A stretch of DNA of 64,000 bases from Schistocephalus solidus. Lineage: Eukaryota > Platyhelminthes > Cestoda > Diphyllobothriidea > Diphyllobothriidae. Made by a program: the position numbers and the translations under genes. Location of the stretch: assembly GCA_017591395.1 (NCBI GenBank), contig WEDG01007323.1, positions 1 to 64,000 on the forward strand. The letters run 5' to 3'. The stretch's first letter is position 1; every line of letters begins with the position of its first letter. Shown piece after piece: positions 11,011-23,639 of the stretch. The notes beneath the pieces are model-generated. The model had not been told where the DNA came from. It ran no database searches and saw only the letters and a program-made list of their open reading frames with translations.

Positions 11011-14000
11011 ATTCATCTTATCAAATATCCGCTTTTTATTACAAGGATGCCAGTCAAGAAATGAGTTGTTTGTATGACGCAAAAGGAAGAAAAATAGTTA
11101 GTACCCAAAAGCAACTTTCATCTGTTAATGCGCGCGGGATACATTTGCCAAACATACAGGGCTTCATCTGTAGATGCATATGCAAAATTTTTCGTCCTGA
11201 AGCCTTCTTAAGCGTTTCTTATACCTTGCTCTGAATGAATTGTAAGCGGCCGGTCGTAAATTTGCTTTATTAATAATTAAAGGTCCTTTTGAAGGCCGTC
11301 TATAAACATTGAGAGACGAAAACGTTTTGCTTATTGATGTGAAGTTGGTTATTTTACCACATCTTATCCCACTTCCTCTACAGTCCTTGACTTTATGATG
11401 AAATGAGGGAAGGAGGGAAGGAAAATCAAAGGCTAAAACACAATCCAATGAAAAAACCATCTCATTAAATTACGCATTACATATACCCATAAATACACCG
11501 ATTCGATAAATGCCAACCAAATCCATCTAGTGATTACATCGAATCCTGACGAAAACGCTACAAATATATTAAGCTATTCCATAGTATTGAAAACTGCAGA
11601 ATGTGCTTGTACCAGACTGATCTGGAGCAGGCATGCACCTAGTTAACTGAAGTATAGCATCAGCTGCCTAGACAATACGACACAACAATAATATCAAACA
11701 TTCTAGGTTGGGGGGTGGGTTTGCAAAATAATGCGAAGAGATAAATCTACCGCGACGATGAATGTGTTCACTGAAGGAGTGGAGCACATGTCGGCGTGCA
11801 TTGAATCACAAATTAGTTCAGAATTTCTGCGTTAAATTCGAGGAATTAGGTTTCAGTCCTATTCGAGGTACGAAGAAAAGGATAGCGTGCCCAGGAAAAT
11901 GCAGAACCTTCAGTAATTAATCAAAGGCTAAAGGGGTTTACAATGACATCTCCGTGTGTTTTCACAAAGGAAGCTCCCTAACTTCAACGCATCCGTTGTT
12001 CGATATTTTGCGGAATGTTTTGATATTTTTATTATCTTCCTAAGAGTGTACAGGACAGTTTATTAAAGCAAAGGAAGTGTTTATAAGAGTTTGGGAAAGA
12101 GTAACAAGGATAAAAAGTGTCTGAGAAGAGTTTATTAAGTCTTAAATAATATATAAAAAGTCTACAGGGGTATTTAGCTTTAGAATAGATATAGAGAACT
12201 TGCTGAAATTTGCGTATCCTGGGTCCCGGATTGTAATCCCCACGTTATTAGAGGTACTACTGTATTTAGTTTTGCTAAACAGAATGGAGTGGCCCACTTC
12301 CGTACCGCATTCAGGTTATATTGATGCGCTCCAATCCCGCATGACATGATAAATTAATTTTAGCTTAAGTGTCTAGTTCTAAAATCCTCATTGAAGAAAC
12401 GCAAATGAATTAGAAGGTGTTCCAGTAATCGTTTTATAATCTTTGTACCTTCGGCGTCATTATGTTCCCGGCTGGTATCATGCGCCCAATTGGCAAAAAT
12501 AAGTTGCAAAACTGCGAAAGGTGAGTGAAAAATACATTTTGAACTCACAGTTCACATTCTCTACCTGCATCTGCTGCTTTTATTACGCTCATACTCAGAG
12601 CAAACCTGGCGGGCTCTGACATTTGAAACTTGTTTCGCCTAAGCAGTGTGATTAAAGCTCGCGTTGTTTTCAGTACATATCCAAGATGAGAAATGAGGAC
12701 AACTTGCACGTGAATTTCGTGGCCCTTTTACTGATTTTCCACCATCCAATTTTCTTTCTCTTACGCCCGTTCTTGCTGTAGAAATATAAAAGTTCTTGGC
12801 ATTCCCCATGTAAATTGAAGCCATTTTCGAAGGCCGCAGTCCTTTGTTAGTGTAAAAATGGGCTATTGGTTGCTCAGTATTCAAATATGGATGGCACGAT
12901 ATTAATGGGTGGTGATGTGGAGAAATTGACCATTAAAACTATATCCTTGTGTGCTATTAATGTTTTGAAACTTTATGCATATACCCGGCTGCGTACTACC
13001 TGCAGAAATTGGATGCGCAGTATTCGCCACCCACAATTCTAAATACCTTTACCCATAACTAATAAGTTCCTGTCAGTTGTTATGTTTTTCATTTCCGTAA
13101 GTCTAGGAGCTTTTAACAAGATATATTTACTGAGAAGCCAAATGATCACTCACGATTAACGCACTGTATATCAAGTTACTGAGGGGACAGACCGATCAGA
13201 GAGGCCTACAAAAAGCATGCTTGCTAATGGCATGCTTATTCTGCTTTCACCAGACTCAATGGGTATTGAATTCACGGCAGCATGACCCAAACGTGAATGA
13301 ATTCGACAATAAAACCACTTTAGCTAGGAGCCCCCCGATCGGGAGCCGTGAGTTCGATCACATTTGATTCAAGTTTCCCGCCTAAGTTACTGCACTTAGG
13401 GAATCCACCAATTGTAATAGAGTAAGCTTACTATTCAGACAGGAGCTTCCAAACAATAAATCTAGAATCCACCAAACGACTACGAGGCTCACACAAATAT
13501 CAATTATATTCCCGGCCCCCAGCCACGACCTCGAAGCTCAAGTATTAAATCTTTGGGTGTTATCAAGCCTGCGTGAGTTTGACCTCCGTTGAGGCCACCA
13601 AGTTTATCGAAATAAGTGCCGATTTATTATTAAAGTATTCCAAGTGCCGCATTATCTTTTCAGCTTTAGCCCGGAAACTCAGAGCCGTAGCCCATGTAGT
13701 ATGTTTCATGTCCGAAAGCACTTATTACTACGGGTCGTTTATGGCTTGCTGCTTACTAATATTAGAAGCTTGAATTCATAATTTCATTCCCTTGACAGAA
13801 ATACGACTTTGGATGTGGGCGACCTAGCATGTGCAATGAAAACCAAACTTGCATAACTTGGCGGATCCGGGGTGGCATAGCAAACTTATCTTATAAATAC
13901 TGCTCCTAAGGCGCGCCCGTCGCCCCTGTCTGTTGCTGCCACAGGCAAGCAATGATTTTGTCTATAATATCAATACTTCTCAAGTGCCTCCAGCGACCTG

Positions 14001-16020
14001 CATTTTCATGAGTCTCAGGAGAGATAGAGAGTGAGAGTTTCCTTAACACTACTCTCCATATGTACGACAATGCCTGCACACATAATATTATTGCTATCTC
14101 AGGCAATATCAACCAAAATTTTGAATTGTATTCTGTAGTGTAAAACGTGACTATTAGTGCTGAATTGTAGGTCCCACGAAAATGCGCATCAACCATGTGG
14201 ACTACTAAGCGTTTGAACGTGACTGTGCATAGTTTACAGCACCAAAGGTTATTCTTTACATTCTTGCCTCATGCGCAGTAGCCAGCATGACTCTGTGTCC
14301 ATCGAATTAAACCCAGAAGAGGTATCGCAGGCTTAATGGGTCACCAATACTTTCGTTAACTTCAGTTTTTTTGGGGTGCTTGCAATGTCTGTGAGAATTT
14401 CTATTCGTCCTTTAGTGCAGCCTTGCAAACAACTTCTCAACGGATGTGTTTATCTAGTTCCAGAAAATACACCCACGGCCAATAGGTGGATCTGAAGTGG
14501 GTATTGAATATGTCTCGCATATAATGTTTCGGTCGCTGTTGCCGGGTCGACACTTAGATGTGCAAAGCTACTGAGGTATAACTAAGAGAGGGGCAGGCAA
14601 GATGGTTGCAGTTATGCCCTTGAATAATCGGATAAGTATGGATGCTATTAGCCCCGACTGAAATTATCTTACATTTGTATATGCAGGTTCAGCAGCATAT
14701 TCCTGGGGAGTTAAGCAACGTCATCTATTTATAAAATGCATCAACAAGTCCTTCTAGGTAAGACAACCACACTCCCACTTTTAGTCCTCTTTTCATTAAA
14801 ATGAGACTTCAGAATGCGGGGTTTTCATCTAGCAGGTGTATTTTGTTCCCCTATCAGGCTCAATATTTCTCCTGTATCTCAATGAAATTGCAATACCTCC
14901 GTCACAGCACTGCTACCAACAGAACAGACTAGAACTCTCCTTGTGCCCCTGCTCAGGCTACTGAGGCAACTTTTCATATCACTAAAAGAAGCTTCAAAAA
15001 CAACCGCTATAAGACAAACCCATTGAATATTTCGGGTGATACGACACCTGAATATTATAAAAGGAACCTATGAGCAAGTTCGCGCGGAAACTATGCGTTC
15101 TTCCCAGGGAGAATTAGCACACAGTTCTCTCCGATCCCGTGGTGCATGCAACAAAAACGTTAAAATTTTTCCGAGATCGCATGACGAAATGAGTAATAAT
15201 GAACTTCACATTTTCACTTTCTAAAACATCCGACAGTCATTGCTAACGAAGCTTGGGTGATATTTGAACATTGTGCTTCCAGCTGGCAGGGTCAATAACC
15301 CGAACAGTCTTCGTACTCGTACGTCAAATCAAAAACCTGTCTTCTATCGCCAATTTAATGCATTCTTTAACCCTACTGTAGTTGTAATCGGTCATCGAAC
15401 GGTTTTGCGTGTGCATTTTGGGAAGATTCATGCCAGCATATAATCATGCAATCTAAATATTCATAATTAAATTTCCATTTTTATTTATTTCCACGCTCTG
15501 CAATAAATGTAAAGTTCCGTATTTGCATGCAGTTAATACATGTTCACCTGATAACCAAAAAACGCAACTCAATTATTTCAGTAAGTTTTCCCAAATGTAA
15601 ATTTGTTTAAATTTCTGATTACAAAACGAAAATCCGTTTAGATTAAGCCTTGGTAAAAATCACCATAAGTCGTGTATTTGGGCTGCAACTTTCAGATTAA
15701 CTTGACAACAGAGTGAATCAAGTTGTTTGTGTAAGCATTTACCTACCCAGAGGTAAGTTTGTGTGTTAGCCTCGATTGTGTGTTATGACTTATAAGAGTT
15801 ATACAAGTTTCCTATTTTGTAAAAAAAACGTGCAAGCTGATACCCTACAAATAATTAGCATAACTGTTAAATTATCTGAATGCGCAAAACCAGGTTGCTT
15901 GCAACGAACAAAACGCTCATATAGCGTGCGCACAGGATAATATGTTCCCAAATTTCCCATTTGGTGTGAACCGTTTAGTTTGGCGAGACTTGTGAAAAAT
16001 AACAAGAATTAATGCCAAAT
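11011..16020. other. Gene-poor stretch
   Basis: No coding exon or retroelement domain is recognised. The only structured item is at about 14335-14420, which resembles 19895-19975 inside the fold-back element (CACCAATA, ACTTCAGTT, TTTGCAATG-type blocks in order). Confidence 0.35.
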
Positions 16021-16029
16021 CTCTTGGTT

Positions 16030-16265
16030 AACTCTAGGGTTGGTTTACAGGAAAGGTCTTGGTAGGGGTTGCTTATATACCCCCGCCCATCCCCGACAAA
16101 AATTGGGATTATAAACTACCAGAAATACATATGGCTTTGCGTTAACTTCCAATGAAATCATGGTTAGGTTTTGTGTCAATTTTAAGATAAGGATTAAGGA
16201 TCAAGTTCTGGTAAGGGTGAAGGAATGGGTGAAAATTATTGTTAGGTTTTTGTTACGGGAATAGG
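16030..16265 (-). repeat. Degenerate telomere-like TTAGGG-type tract
   Basis: The plus strand carries scattered CTAGGGTTGG, GGTTAGGTTTTG, GATAAGGATTAAGG and TGTTAGGTTTTT units. It ends in GGGAATAGGTACTCCA, which also follows the 56.4-kb tract. The shared flank suggests both tracts belong to one dispersed element rather than having arisen independently. Confidence 0.55.
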
Positions 16266-18929
16266 TACTCCACATAACATTTATCGAAGGACAACATGTA
16301 TGGCAAGAGGGTTGCTCCAATTACCGTTCTGCTTGGGAGAATCATTTGAGTGATTTTGATTAAATGCTTCCCATTTTCTGTCTTTGTAATCTCATACGAA
16401 GAGGTACCTTGCCCTTTTATTGAGGTTTTGGAAGAATTTCTATGTTTGCGGCCGTTTAAATCATCAAATACTTTTGCCTGTCTATTATCAGGATTGAATC
16501 AGATAAATGTAAAATTATTCAAATTCAAGTTAAGGAATCCTGGCGGCAGTTTAAATGTAGACATAAGTTAATGAAATACTGGATAAGCGGGAACTTTATT
16601 ACACAAAAAAGTATCTTATAGCAAGCCTCAAATTTAACGTTTGTTTTTCTGGGCATCCATCTCCACAGTGTCATCTACGCATTCTTTACGGTGGTAATTA
16701 TTGGGGAAGAATGAAATATTGGTAAGAAGGTTTTATGGAATTTTGTGGCAAAACCTCAAACAAAAATATGATTTCAAAAATTGAATATTTTTCCGGTTTC
16801 TGTAAACCAGTATGATTCCCCAAACGGGCCATCATCTGGTTTTAGTTTAAGCAAAGTTTTGAACTTGCTAATAGCGTTTTTCTTACTAATTTGAAGCGCA
16901 AAATGCTGCTTGCTAAGGAAGAAATCATTTTGGATCAGTGCGAATCTTTTCCTCAGGTTAACATAATGACAATCGATTTTTATAGAAGATTTCAGCCAGG
17001 AATATGCAAGGAGAAGGGAGGAAGGCGGCTGAAGGTATTCGAATATGTGATTTGAGCAGCATTTTAAAAAACTAACCACTAGCGCAAGCCCACAATCCAC
17101 TCCGTCTAATAATGAAAAAACTGTTGTTAGATAGCTCCTTGTCCGAGAACGGTGGGAAGATACTCTAAACATGACAAATTGCATGTTGCCACCCGTTCTT
17201 ATATTTTGCTTGGCGTACAAACCCTTTGCAATATAATCCGGCTTTTGCATAAATAGTCAATGCAGGAGTAGGCTTATTTCGACGGGCACCTACTAGAGTG
17301 CTACAAAGTAAAAAATAGAGCCCTACTCAAACTGCCCCACGTTTACTTGCATATCAACAGGTTGCTCGTTGAGGTTGTAGGCGATCCGAATCCGCCTTTT
17401 CATCCTGGACTCAAATCTATGTGAACTCCAGCTACTGACAAAGGGGAAGAACTGTCCGTGAACGGCAATATGCGTGGTAAATGCTAAGATAAACTCATTT
17501 ATATTTTTGGGTGTTATTAATGGTAATTGCTCCTTTTTCTACATGAAAGACATCCAGCAAAATCCAACCAACTTCAGATACCTTGTCTGCGAATAAAACT
17601 GCTTGCATAACAGGCTATTTGCCAAGTTGCCTTCGCTGGCCGAAGTGAGAAATTTCACTCTATTCACGATCCGTATATTTAATAGCCATGTGCTGGTGAT
17701 ACACATTGACTGCTACATTCTATAAGCAATTGCCCGCACCCTCTATGCCAGCACCTTTTGTTAAATAGCCCCATCTGACAAGGGCACATTTAACCTTCTC
17801 TTACAATTGATGCTCGTTTATATGACCGTAATGCAGTCTTGCGGTAATGTCGCGTCGTACTGGAATTGAATAAAACGTCACACGAATGTCTCATTTCCGC
17901 GGAGTTATAATTAAATTTTGACTGGAGGCACTTTTTTCCCCTTGCATTTGGTGCACAGTTGGGGAACGTCGAGCTACAAGAGCAGCTCACTTGAAGGAGA
18001 ATAGTTCTCTAGCTCTGCGGGTAGCGATGCAATCTGGCTAATTTAATTCCGTAAGATTAAGTGCCGTGTGACACCTCTCAAGGACAATGAAGCTGCGCTT
18101 CACCAACTAAAAAACGGGGCATCGATGGAAATCTTTCCGGTTAACAATTTAACGAGTATAGCAAAGCATAGGTCGGTATCATCGATAGAAACAAACATTT
18201 ACCGACCGATCTCGTAAAAAAATTTACCATTAACTTTAACTAAATTTTACGATGAGAAAATATTAATAAGACAGGGTTCTACTAATAATAATCGTGTGAC
18301 ATGATCCCAAATATTTCAGGCCTGCCAGGGTGCCATTGCTCGCATTCAAGTGTATTTTTTGGTTTAAAAAGGTTAACTGTGTGCCCACTCTGCTTTTATA
18401 TTTGCGTTCAGGGCTTGACGTCTACAGGCTGTATACTTAACAATAATTGAACTCGTATGTTTTTTATGCCACTGAGAGCACGAAATAGGGCTCGTGAAAT
18501 TACGCCATGGATGTGGACTGCTTTTTACTTCGTAAGGAGCATTTACACATGGACAGATGCTTTGCTATTTGAGGGGAAATTACATGGCCTTAATAAATGT
18601 TTCAATCGCAGAATATTTTTAGAAATGAAAGTACGCTTTCTTTGACTGCATAAATTAAAGAAGCTATGATTTGCTATCAAAGGTGTACAAGAAAGTATAC
18701 ATTTGTTCATATTTTCTATGAATTACTACTACTTCAACAATCCTATTTCACAAAGCGCAGATATTTTATACGGCAGAAATTAACTGTGTTAGAAATACAG
18801 CAGCCCATCTCCAAGGTATCCAATATTATAACCCCATTAATTTCATCTTTTCTAATCAAAAACGCAGTTCAAAATTTTGGGTACCATTTTAGTATATTGT
18901 TCACTGACTGTATACCCCCGAATTGGGTT

Positions 18930-19090
18930 CTATAGTGTTTTGGTGCACGCACGTCTCAGTTTTTTATTCATACAGATACCATGAAAAATTAGGTGGCTCA
19001 TTTGGGCAACACATAGAACACTTGCCATGCGTGAACCAACGTATTGCAACCCAAAGGCTTGAAAAATTACCAAAAGACTGTGAGCTCATT
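18930..19090 (+). repeat. Direct repeat unit 1 in the fold-back centre
   Basis: It matches 19730-19890 in the same orientation. Shared blocks include TACAGRYACCATGA, AAATTAGGTG and GAACACTTGCCATGC, then CACAAAGGCTTGAAAA-type sequence. Divergence by eye is roughly a quarter. Confidence 0.55.
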
Positions 19091-19729
19091 CTACCAAAAT
19101 ATACAAGCCTCTCTAAAACGAGATCCATGCACAAGTTTCATCCAATCTCATGGCCATATCCAGGGAACGAGCGCAAAATACAGGCTCACATTATAGCATG
19201 TTCCATCCGTGTAGGAGATGTGGTGTAAAAGGAGATTTGGAGTCTCCACTCTGAAAATACAGGAGGCAGCCACGTGTTTAATGCACAAATAAAAAACGAC
19301 TTACTCTACAGTAGATTACCTAGCTTGCGTAATGTCCTCCTCAAAATTTAAGATGATAGTATGGCACACGTTTGAATTTGTTGATTTTGCTTTTTGTACT
19401 GATTTGAGGCACTAAATGCTGTTTACTAAGGAAGAGTTCAATTCAGATCTGTTTATTCAATGCAAAACGGGGAGAAATGGGGCCAAATCCGACTTTTTTG
19501 ATTTCCAAATGTTCTCCTATGTTATTGCACGGTCTGGACCAAATATTTTTTTCTCTGCATTATACTATGAAGGAAAGTTAATATGAGCAAGAAAAAGTTT
19601 TTAAATATATCCCTTCAGAGTACGGAAAATTCGATCTTGCAATCGCGAAAATCAGTTAATTGGAGACATGAGAAATCTCATTCTTTTAGGGAATACTAGG
19701 ATGGATTTAGTTTTTATAATTCAATTTTT

Positions 19730-19890
19730 TAGCTTTGTATCGTTTTCATGCACGCGCGTGTCAATTTTCCATTTATACAGGCACCATGATAAATTAGGTG
19801 CCTCATTTTGGCACCAAATAGAACACTTGCCATGCATGATCGAAAGTTTTGTATCACAAAGGCTTGAAAATATACCAGAAGGCTGTGAAG
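19730..19890 (+). repeat. Direct repeat unit 2 in the fold-back centre
   Basis: Partner of 18930-19090. Both copies lie in the single-copy centre of the 16.9-21.4 kb inverted structure, so the centre itself arose partly by duplication. Confidence 0.55.
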
Positions 19891-21393
19891 ACGTTCAGGG
19901 CCACCAATATTTTCTATTACTTCAGTTGTTCCTGGAGTATTTGCAATGACTTTAAGCAATTCTATCCGTCCAATCAAAGACATCCTGGCGGGCCTTAAAT
20001 AGTTGGGATCATGTCGCACGATTATTATTAGTAGAACCTTGTCTAATTAATATTTTCTCATCGTAAAATTTAGTTAAAATTAATGGTAACATTTTTACAA
20101 GATCGGTCGGTAAATGTTTGTTTCTATCGATGATACCGACCTATGCTTTGCTGCACTCGTTAAATTGTTAACCAGAAAGATTTCCATCGATGCCCCGTTT
20201 TTTTAGTTGGTGAAGCGCAGCTTCATTGTCCTTTAAAGGTGTTACATGGCACTTAATCTTACGGAATTAAATTAGCCAGATTGCATCACTGCCCGCAGAG
20301 CTAGAGAACTATTCTCCTTCAAGTGAGCTGCTCTTGTAACTTTACCTTCCCAAACAGCGCACCAAATGCAATGGAAAAAAAGTGTCTCCAGTCAAAATTT
20401 AATTATAACTCCGCGGAAATGAGACATTCGTGTGACGTTTTATTCAATTCCAGTACGACGCGACATTACCGCAAGACTGCATTACGGTCATATAAACGAG
20501 CATCAATTGTAAGAGAAGGTTAAATGTGCCCTTGTCAGATGGGGCTATTTAACAAAAGGTGCTGGCATAGAGGGTGCGGGCAATTGCTTATAGAATGTAG
20601 CAGTCAATGTGTATCACCAGCACATGGCTATTAAATATACGGATCGTGGATAGAGTGAAATTTCTCACTTCGGCCAGCGAAGGCAACTTGGCAAATAGCC
20701 TGTTATGCAAGCAGTTTTATTCACAGACAAGGTATCTGAAGTTGGTTGGATTTTGCTGGATGTCTTTCATGTAGAAAAAAGGAGCATTTACAATTAATAA
20801 CACCCAAAAATATAAATGAGTTGATCTTAGCATTTACCACACATATTGCCGTCCACGGACAGTTCTTCCCCTTTGTCAGTAGCTGGAGTTCACATAGATT
20901 TGAGTCCAGGATGAAAAGGCGGATTCGGATCGCCTACAACCTCAACGAGCAACCTGTTGATATGCAAGTAAACGTGGGGCAGTTTGAGTAGGGCTCTATT
21001 TTTTACTTTGTAGCACTCTAGTAGGTGCCCGTCGAAATAAGCCTACTCCTGCATTGACTATTTATGCAAAAGCCGGATTATATTGCAAAGGGTTTGTACA
21101 CCAAGCAAAATATAAGAACGGGTGGCAACATGCAATTTGTCATGTTTAGAGTATCTTCCCACCGTTTACGGACAACGAGCTATCTAACAACAATTGTCTT
21201 CATTATTGGACGGAGTGGGTTGTGGGCTTGCGCTAGTGGTTGCTTTTTTAAACTGCTGCTCAAATCAAATATTCGAATACCTTCAACCGCCTTCTTTCCT
21301 TCTCCTTGCATATTCCTGGCTGAAATCTTCTACTCAGATATCAAAATCGATTGCCATTATGTAAACCTGAGAAAAAGATTCACACTGATTTGA

Positions 21394-22670
21394 ACAGAAT
21401 AAAATAACTGTGTAATTTAAAGAATGCGAGGAGTGTTTTAATCCTAGTTGTATCACATCAAAATTAAGTTTTCATAACTTGAGGAGTTCATAGTTTTATA
21501 TGTTTCATCGAACTGGCGTGTTCATTAAATATTAGGATTACTTTTCAGCTCCTGAATACTTCAATTTCAGTAACGTCAAGTATACTACGGTACTCTTAGC
21601 AGAATGAGGAACATCTTAGCAAGTTATTTTTCAACTTCTCGACCCTTTCAATTTATATTTTGAAAGTTAGTTAGACGCATTTCACGCAAACAATTACCTT
21701 TTAATATGTTAGCAAACAAGCAAATCATAGTTCTATAAAATTGACAATACGTGCCACATTTATTTCTAAGAAGATAAACGGAGTAGGGCTGGAGTATCTT
21801 CTTGGATGCAACTTATTCAGGCTTCAATTCACGTGCAATTACTTTCCGAGCACGGGCTATATATTTCCCTAATGAAGCAAGACAATGGCTGTCTGGAAGA
21901 GATACAATTTTAATAGCGTAATATTTCCCAAATTTATTGAAAATCGCTACCTGGCCGGAAACTGACATTCATGATGTGGTCGTGGGATAAACTAAAGGAA
22001 GAAGAAGTAGAATAAGAATGTGAAGATTACCGGAACTATTTCGTTATTCGTTTGAACTTCCCAACACATGCAGGAGGCAATCGTCATAGACAAAAGCAGC
22101 AACAGAAAAGGCAACTGTGATAAGAGATGTTTGCCAATCAACGTTCAGTGAAGCAATCGTAAAGGCAGCTGCACAGTGCCATCATTAAATCGATACATGA
22201 AATGATAGCATTATCATCCGACGCCCAGGCTTCAATCAATTATCAACCTATCTTGCTTCCAATGTGAAGGATTATATTGGTGATTGATCATTTTCTTGAA
22301 ACTGCGTTGGTATTCGCTCCTTAACGATAAATAATATACCACCATTTATAAAATTTATTCACGCCAGGAAGTTCTGCAATATTGTCCTTGCACAAGGTCA
22401 AAAATATACAAGCATAGGCTGTCACGTCCATGATATTCTTTGAATATTACTACGCATCGCGTAGTCTGCTTTTTTATCATGAAATCCTCTCACAAATCTA
22501 GCAAAATGAAGCATAAGTTTTCTCTGACATTTATACAACTACATGACACCTGGTGCCAGAGGTGCATAAATGCACCGAAGAACAGGCCATCGTATGATTA
22601 CAGTGTAAGACACAAACATTCGCATTCCGTCGCATAACATGTGAACATGCGTTAAATTCTAGAAATAGTA
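21394..22670. other. Gene-free stretch
   Basis: AT-rich sequence between the fold-back element and a telomere-like tract. No domain, RNA gene or repeat recognised. Confidence 0.35.
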
Positions 22671-22674
22671 ACTA

Positions 22675-22890
22675 TTCCCATAATCTAACCCCAACGCTAA
22701 ACCCAATCAAACCTTATATCTAATCCTTAACTTAAACCCGAGCATTAACCCTAAACTGAATCCTAAACCTAACCTTAACTTATACCCCAAACTCAACCTT
22801 AAAATAACACTGAACTTCACCCATACCCCAACCTAAACCGTTACATTAACCTGTCCCTGAGCTAAGCACAGACCCTGAACACAACCCCAG
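22675..22890 (+). repeat. Degenerate telomere-like CCCTAA-type tract
   Basis: The tract is about 200 bp of imperfect ACCCTAA-like units (CATTAACCCTAAACTGAATC, CCTAAACCTAACCTTAAC and so on). It is followed by TGTCCCTGAGCTAAGCACAGAC, a flank recognisable in altered form after the 50.7-kb tract. Few units are exact CCCTAA, so this is an old or non-telomerase array. Confidence 0.65.
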
Positions 22891-23129
22891 CAAGGAATTT
22901 CACGCATGAATACCTGTAATATGGGGTGCACTGAACGAACAGCCGCATTTACGAACATTAGGCTGACAGGCAGGAGTCTGTTGTTGTATCAGAAATCACC
23001 GCTTATTATTTGTTCTCTTTTTTATGAGGTTCTGGGTGATTAAGTTAATCATCCGGTCAATAGCAACATTCCATAGTGATCGAAAAACTCTACCGCTGAC
23101 GTAAACGTCTGCTAACCCGCCTAATACGT

Positions 23130-23630
23130 CGAGAGTTCGACCGTAGTAGTCCGACGATATCCACCGTATGCTCCACAGAAGGATGGTGCAGGACGGTAAC
23201 TTGCGCGTGGATTAGTTTTAAGTGATAGTAGCCTTGTGCTGCAGCTACCGCACTCTCTCGTCCTCCCCTACCTCAACCCGGTGTCATGACAGGGTCAAGG
23301 AGTCGGGAGATGGCGCAGGTGGCTGGAGTCGCCCCTGGGCGTGCCACCACACCTGGCTCGGATCCTACAGAGTGGAAGTGCAATAAAGGCCACATTGAGA
23401 AGGAGCCATTGCAGCCTGACTCTCAGTCCACCAGTCAGCCACTCCTCACAAAACACACATTGGGATGACCACGTGGTCCGAGTTATCCCGTCAGTTGGCA
23501 ACCTTCCAAGCCACGGCTTTTAGCGCACCGTGATAGTTTCAAGCGCGTCAGATTGTTTATTGTGAGGAAAATTCGCTGAGCCGTCGATCTCACTCTCTCC
23601 CCACCCCACAATCAGAACACCGTCCGATCC
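23130..23630 (+). repeat. Family A dispersed repeat, long copy
   Basis: It runs from GAGTTCGACC, through CCACCGTATGCTCCACAGAAG, GGTGTCATGACAG, GGCTCGGATCC, AAGGAGCCATTGCAGCCTGA, GTTATCCCGTCA and CCACGGCTTTTAGCGCACCG, to CACTCTCTCCCC. The right terminus seen at 46.4 kb is lost. A TGGCGCAGGTGG followed 50-odd bases later by GGCTCGGATCC loosely resembles pol III A and B boxes, so a SINE origin is possible. Confidence 0.75.
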
Positions 23631-23639
23631 TACTACGTA

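Larger units (their letters stand above)
16935..21393. mobile_element. Large fold-back element with 1.4-kb inverted arms
   Basis: The left arm (about 16935-18335) reappears as its reverse complement at about 19978-21393, flanking a 1.64-kb centre. Matching translated ORFs lie on opposite strands: 17250 downward and 21064 upward both begin MQKPDYIAKGLY, and 17990 downward and 20323 upward both begin MSCSC. Arm identity by eye is above 90 percent over long stretches. The ORFs have no recognised domain. The centre has its own direct repeat (18930-19090 versus 19730-19890). A copy of the sequence just outside the left arm (16880-16930) appears in the centre at about 19390-19440. A fold-back transposon or a recent inverted duplication are both possible. 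Confidence 0.7.
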
